Part shown: one piece after another, positions 60,160 through 64,000 of the stretch | How the letters are laid out: the number at the start of each line of letters is the position of its first letter | Numbering within the stretch: the stretch's first letter is position 1 | Assembly: GCA_003024785.1 (NCBI GenBank) | Contig: PUQB01000407.1 | Coordinates: forward strand, 62,001 to 126,000 | Source: Selaginella tamariscina | Taxonomy: Eukaryota > Streptophyta > Lycopodiopsida > Selaginellales > Selaginellaceae | DNA length: 64,000 nucleotides | Direction of reading: 5' to 3' | The notes under the pieces: generated by a model | Told to the model about the DNA's origin: nothing | Seen by the model: only the letters and a program-made list of their open reading frames with translations | Databases searched by the model: none | Position numbers and translations under genes: made by a program

Positions 60160-60440
60160 TTGCTACATTAACTTCTTCTCTTCTTAGACCATCCTAAAGG
60201 CATGATTATAGCCGGCAGCCCTTCACATATGCGGTAGTTACATGTATTATATGCATTATATCTGTAACACACACACCACAACCAAAATATATATGCTGCT
60301 ATGCCACTTTTTATTAGTGTGGTTTTGGTACGAAGTTTGAAACACACACCACCTTACCTGTTCGGTTTATTTTCAGATCTGTTTATGTTGGTAATCCATT
60401 AATTCAGAGTGACAACGAGTGTTAGCTGCAAACTTCAAAA
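60160..60440 (+). pseudogene. Repeated permease exon 6-7 fragment after copy 2
   Basis: 60175-60240 repeats the end of exon 6 (TTCTCTTCTTAGACCATCC, AAAGGCATGATTATAGCC, GCCCTTCACATATG). 60300-60420 repeats exon 7 and its donor region (TATGCCACTTTTTATTAGTG, CACCTTACCTGTTCGGTTTA, GATCTGTTTATGTTGGTAA). It is a small internal duplication, about 1.25 kb downstream of the originals, so the locus has been rearranged more than once. Confidence 0.75.
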
Positions 60441-62090
60441 TAGGAACCAACAATTGCAAAACTGTATTTCTTTATTATATGTTTTAGGAAAATTATACAA
60501 GAATATTGTAGCAATACTAATTTGAAAACATCTCACATCTTGGAGATGTAATTGATATGTAAATGTATTACTACAATAATTTCTAAATTAACATGTAATT
60601 GTATTAATACATTTATAATGCATAGCATAATGTTGGTGTAGTTGTCTTTATAGATTTTATTATATTTAGTATTGTAACAAATACATTATAGCATTGTGTA
60701 AGATTGTAATTATAATAAATAATTTATAATAGTTAACTTTAAATTTATAGTCGTTTGAGGTTTCTATGTATATTGTATAATATAATTACAATATATTGGG
60801 TTAATAAAGTGAACCTTAAACTCAAAGGACATATTTGAAAACTTGTTGGTGTAGTCATCTTTATAGATTTGTTGTATTTAACACTGTTTTAGATATATGT
60901 TATAATAAATAATTTATAGTCTTAGTCAACTTTAACTTTATAGTTATCTTAGGTTTTTATGTATTTTGTATTGTAGAATATATTATAATATTTGGGTTAA
61001 TAAGTTGAACTTTACAATAAACTCAAAGGACATATTTGAAAACTCATTAGTGTATCCTTGTAGATTTTGTTGTATTTAGCACTATAGTAATATATTATAA
61101 CATTATAATTATAAAAAATTTTATAATTGTAATCAACTTTAAATTTATAGTTGTCTTAGGTTTATGTATTTGTATTATATATATAATATAAATTATTGGG
61201 TTAATAAATTGAACCTTATAGTAAACTCAAAAGACATTTAAAACATCGTTAGTGTAATTGTCTTTGTAGAATTTGGGTTATAATAAACTCAAACTCAAAA
61301 AATTATTAAAAAACTTGAATCCATATCAAACTTCAAATCAATTTAAACTTGAACTTGAACTTCAAACATTGGGTAGTGAAAAAGACTTCAAGACATTTCG
61401 GACTTATATTCAATATTGGAACTTTACCCAAACTTAGTTGAACTAAAAACCATCTCAAATCCTTCATAACACTAAGTGAAGCACTCAAGTCATACATAAT
61501 ATAGTTTGCATTCAAACATAATGCTAATTGTTTATGTATAATTATAGTTTAAATCTATACATTAGTAAAGTGATAATTTAACATTTATATATGTATATAG
61601 AAGTAGTGAATGTAAACTCAATTCTAAAGAACATTTGTTATATAAACAAATGCATGTCAACATGCACATACACGTCGAACTCGCAACCTTAACATAAATT
61701 CATGCCCTAATGAGGTTTGAATTTGCAGCTTTAGTAAATCATTTCTCATTCTTGGCACTAAGGATGGGATTCAAACTCACGGCCTTATACCATGGCCTTC
61801 TATGTGTAAAGCTTGACATTGAAGATGATGCATCTCTTATCTTTGACACCAAGGATGGGGTTCAAACTCACATCCTTCTCAATGTAAAGCCTACCCCATC
61901 CTTGGCATTGAGGATGGGACGTGCACTAAGGATGGCAACAACAGTGAGTGGCAAGGTAGGAGGAGCTAAGCTAATAGATGCGGCTAGGCACGGCGACAAC
62001 AATCAAGTATGTATGTGTGTGTGGATGTGTATTGTCTTATGTATGTATATATATATATATGTATAAATGTATCATGTGCATACATTTTTA
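60440..62090. repeat. 205-bp tandem repeats and 3' flank of LHT copy 2
   Basis: Four units of about 202-213 bp between 60600 and 61290, then the GGTTCAAACTCA repeats (61700-61930) and the GGCAAGGTAGGAGGAGC block (61950), collinear with 47540-49215 after copy 1. The whole duplicated unit is therefore some 5 kb. No gene recognised. Confidence 0.75.
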
Positions 62091-62329
62091 GTATTCACAA
62101 TGCTAAGTTTTTACTTTGTGCTACAAATGTAGCTCACTAGATGCCAACCTTAGAAAACCCGTTCTGGAAACCACACAAAATCTAGTAAGGTAGCTCATTG
62201 TTAATATGGCAAGACTTTCTTGTGTGCGGAAATCACTGTTCATAGTGCATGAAAAGCTTTCCCAGTTAAAGTAGAGAGGATTTGTCTTATATAGAGCTTT
62301 ATATATATATATATATATCTTCACTTAAG

Positions 62330-63447
62330 TTAAGGATAGGATTTTGCTTTGGCCATTGCCATGTATAAGCATTTACAATATACCATAAATATGCACTTGC
62401 ATTACTAAATAAATACAAAGAGATAGCAAGTGTGGAGATTACTTCTCTCCTAAAGATACTCTCTCTCTCATGCATTGCTCTTCATAACTCTCCATAGCCT
62501 TCATTGCCTTCATAGCCTCTCTCTCTCCCTTCTTGCCCTAACCTGCCCTAACCGAATTCTGTCCTGCTCTAACCGTCATAATTGTTTATTCCTCTTGCAT
62601 GCGTAGGTTATTTCCTACCGCTGTAGGATGTTTCTTGTACTTGTAAGATTTTCCTGTACACAGGATATTTCCTACTACTACTTTCCTACAAGTTATTTCT
62701 TCACCTAGGAAAGTCCTATGTATGTAGTTCTTACCATAATATATTTTTGGCCTTTAACACTATTTCCCACCTTAAATCCTGTAGTGTCCTCACTGCACCT
62801 ATCATGTGCCTTCATTCTCTTGTTGTTCCTTAACTGTCAAGCCACGATCCAGGAACCAGGAAGAGAGAGGATTCCAAGACAGAAGGCTTGACTCAGGAAG
62901 GACCGAGAGCAGGACAGGAACTAGGAATAGAAGGAAGGACGGATCACAGGATCAGGATAATCCGGGAGCAAGACAGGAAAGCGCAGGACAGATCCAGGAA
63001 CAAGACAGGATCCGGAGCAAGACAGGAACAGGACAGGATCAGAGCGAGACAGGAGAGAACAAGAAACAGGAGCAAGACAAGAACAAGACAAGACAAGATT
63101 GATCGTAGTAAGACTGGTGTTGATAGTAACTGATTGTACAACAATTAGGTCGGAGCTTTTATGCTCACAACTCCAAGAGCTAATCTAGGCATGAGTGCTA
63201 AAAGTGGTTGCATGCATGCAAAAGTGACTGCATGCATGCAGAGGCTAAGATGAGTCCACATGTCCCTTATCCTCTAGGCATATCCTGTGGCATATCCTGT
63301 AGGAATATCCTGCAACCGTATCCTGTATCCAATCCTGTAGGAATATCCTGCAAGTATCCTATACCTATCCTGTATCCGAATCCTGTAGGAAATCCTGCAA
63401 CCCGTATCCTGTATCCGGAATCCTGTATCCTGTATCGGGTCGTGACA
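62330..63447 (-). mobile_element. 3' LTR of a minus-strand chromodomain Ty3/gypsy element
   Basis: On the minus strand the LTR starts TGTCACGACCCGATAC at 63447, immediately after the polypurine GGGAGGAGG. The left boundary is not certain; I place it near 62330 by composition. The interior is unusual: an array of TATCCTGTA-type words at 63272-63435, a duplicated GCATGCATGCA at 63210-63241, and a purine-rich array at 62850-63100. Confidence 0.65.
62850..63105 (+). repeat. Purine-rich AGCAAGACAGGAAC-type tandem repeat
   Basis: About fifteen imperfect units of 10-16 bp built from GACAGGA and GGAACAAGACAGGA. The strand is almost pure purine for 250 bp, interrupted by single T and C bases. Open frames through it (arginine, glutamine and glutamate-rich) are a by-product of the composition. 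Confidence 0.8.
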
Positions 63448-63891
63448 GCACCTCCTCCCTAAAGACGAGTTCCACGAGTCTTGGGACCTGGTTTAGCAGG
63501 ATAATGCCGATGGAAGGCAGCAACCTTGGAAGAAGCATGGAGTAAGTTGGATGCAGGTTCCCAAGTGCGATCAGTAGGCAAATACCTTTCCAATCCACCA
63601 AGTATTGGAGTTGGCGATGAAGACGAGAATCAAGGATGGCTGCAACTTCGTACTCAGGTTCAGTGTCAATGACCACAGGAGGGGGAGGAGAAGAACACGA
63701 CCGGGAAGAGAAGAAGGATGATACGGCTCCAACAAGGAGGTGTGAAACACAGGATGAAGTTTCACCGATGGTAACTCGAGTCGGAAAGCTACAGGATTTA
63801 CCTCCGCCACGATCCTGTAAGGGCCCAATCGTTGAAAATCCAACTTAGAAGAAGGCCTGTTGGTGCGAATGTGTCGACGAAGAAGCCACAC
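63448..63891 (-). pseudogene. Ty3/gypsy integrase C-terminus with chromodomain
   Basis: Minus strand from 63891: [57 protein letters not shown], the integrase tail. A second frame from 63676 gives [20 protein letters not shown] and LVDWKG, and a third gives DRTWEPASNLLHASSKVAAF and HRHYPAKPGPKT, a complete chromodomain of the Tekay/Del chromovirus type that targets chromatin. The first frame break lies between the tail and the chromodomain, and the second follows the WKG (one base, near 63585). The stop lies just before the LTR. Confidence 0.85.
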
Positions 63892-64000
63892 GAGATCACC
63901 AATCTTGTATGCAGGTGCCGGTGACGGTGAGCATCAGCATGATGCTTGTATCGTTCCTGTGCCTGCTGAAGATGAACCTGGAGATCATCCTGTACCTGCG
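63892..64000 (-). mobile_element. Continuation of the gypsy pol, cut by the window edge
   Basis: The minus strand reads [20 protein letters not shown]-like sequence, the helix that precedes the integrase tail in chromovirus pol. The rest of the element lies beyond the window. Confidence 0.7.

Noticed and set aside
62806-63133. Arg/Gln/Glu-rich proteins of 80-98 codons
   Set aside because: Composition follows the purine-rich tandem repeat within an LTR.

Overview
The window reads as nuclear DNA of a photosynthetic land plant. The support is a PGR5 gene with one intron, a spliced plant-type VPS39, a plant metal-tolerance protein, lysine/histidine-transporter-like permeases, introns of roughly 70-800 bp with GT..AG borders, initiator-tRNA-Met-primed LTR retrotransposons, and Arabidopsis-type telomere motifs (TTTAGGG). 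The exact clade cannot be read from the sequence.

Layout. 1-17.4 kb is retrotransposon territory. It holds a family of large (about 1.75 kb) LTRs whose one complete element has no visible gag or pol, a clean solo LTR with a 5-bp target duplication, and a composite of rearranged small-LTR Ty3/gypsy pieces nested inside the 3' LTR. 17.9-32.5 kb is a compact gene island: an RlmH-type rRNA methyltransferase (+), an MTP6-like cation transporter (-), PGR5 (-), a 15-exon VPS39/VAM6 (+) and a PEPC-kinase-related protein kinase (-). 33.4 kb has a single exon-like relic of GMP synthase. 34-39.6 kb is AT-rich with little recognisable content. 39.6-41.2 kb is a decayed F-box gene. 41.4-62.1 kb is dominated by segmental copies of an LHT-type amino acid permease: two nearly complete genes (45.2-47.5 and 57.2-59.7 kb) and two relics (41.5-43.2 and 54.2-55.2 kb). 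Between the complete copies lie minisatellites, a diverged large LTR, a Ty1/copia remnant and a foldback transposon. 62.3-64 kb is the 3' end of a minus-strand chromodomain Ty3/gypsy element that runs off the window.

Reading problem. Almost every conserved multi-exon gene (not PGR5) is broken by single-base shifts, and many of these fall at short homopolymers: CCC to CC in the RlmH GGP motif, GG to G in the MTP6 metal site, TT to T in an LHT copy. The two LHT copies carry different losses, so each copy supplies the base missing from the other. This pattern fits an unpolished long-read assembly better than several independent recent pseudogenes, but the sequence alone cannot decide. Exon coordinates are from splice signals and family homology recalled from knowledge, not from alignments.

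Functionally the island is ordinary housekeeping: organellar rRNA modification, metal transport, cyclic electron flow, vacuolar HOPS tethering and signalling. I see no gene cluster that amounts to a new biological system. The more unusual content is structural: composite retroelements, duplicated promoter DNA that creates an upstream ATG, dinucleotide repeats next to splice donors, and a kinase with an altered catalytic loop.
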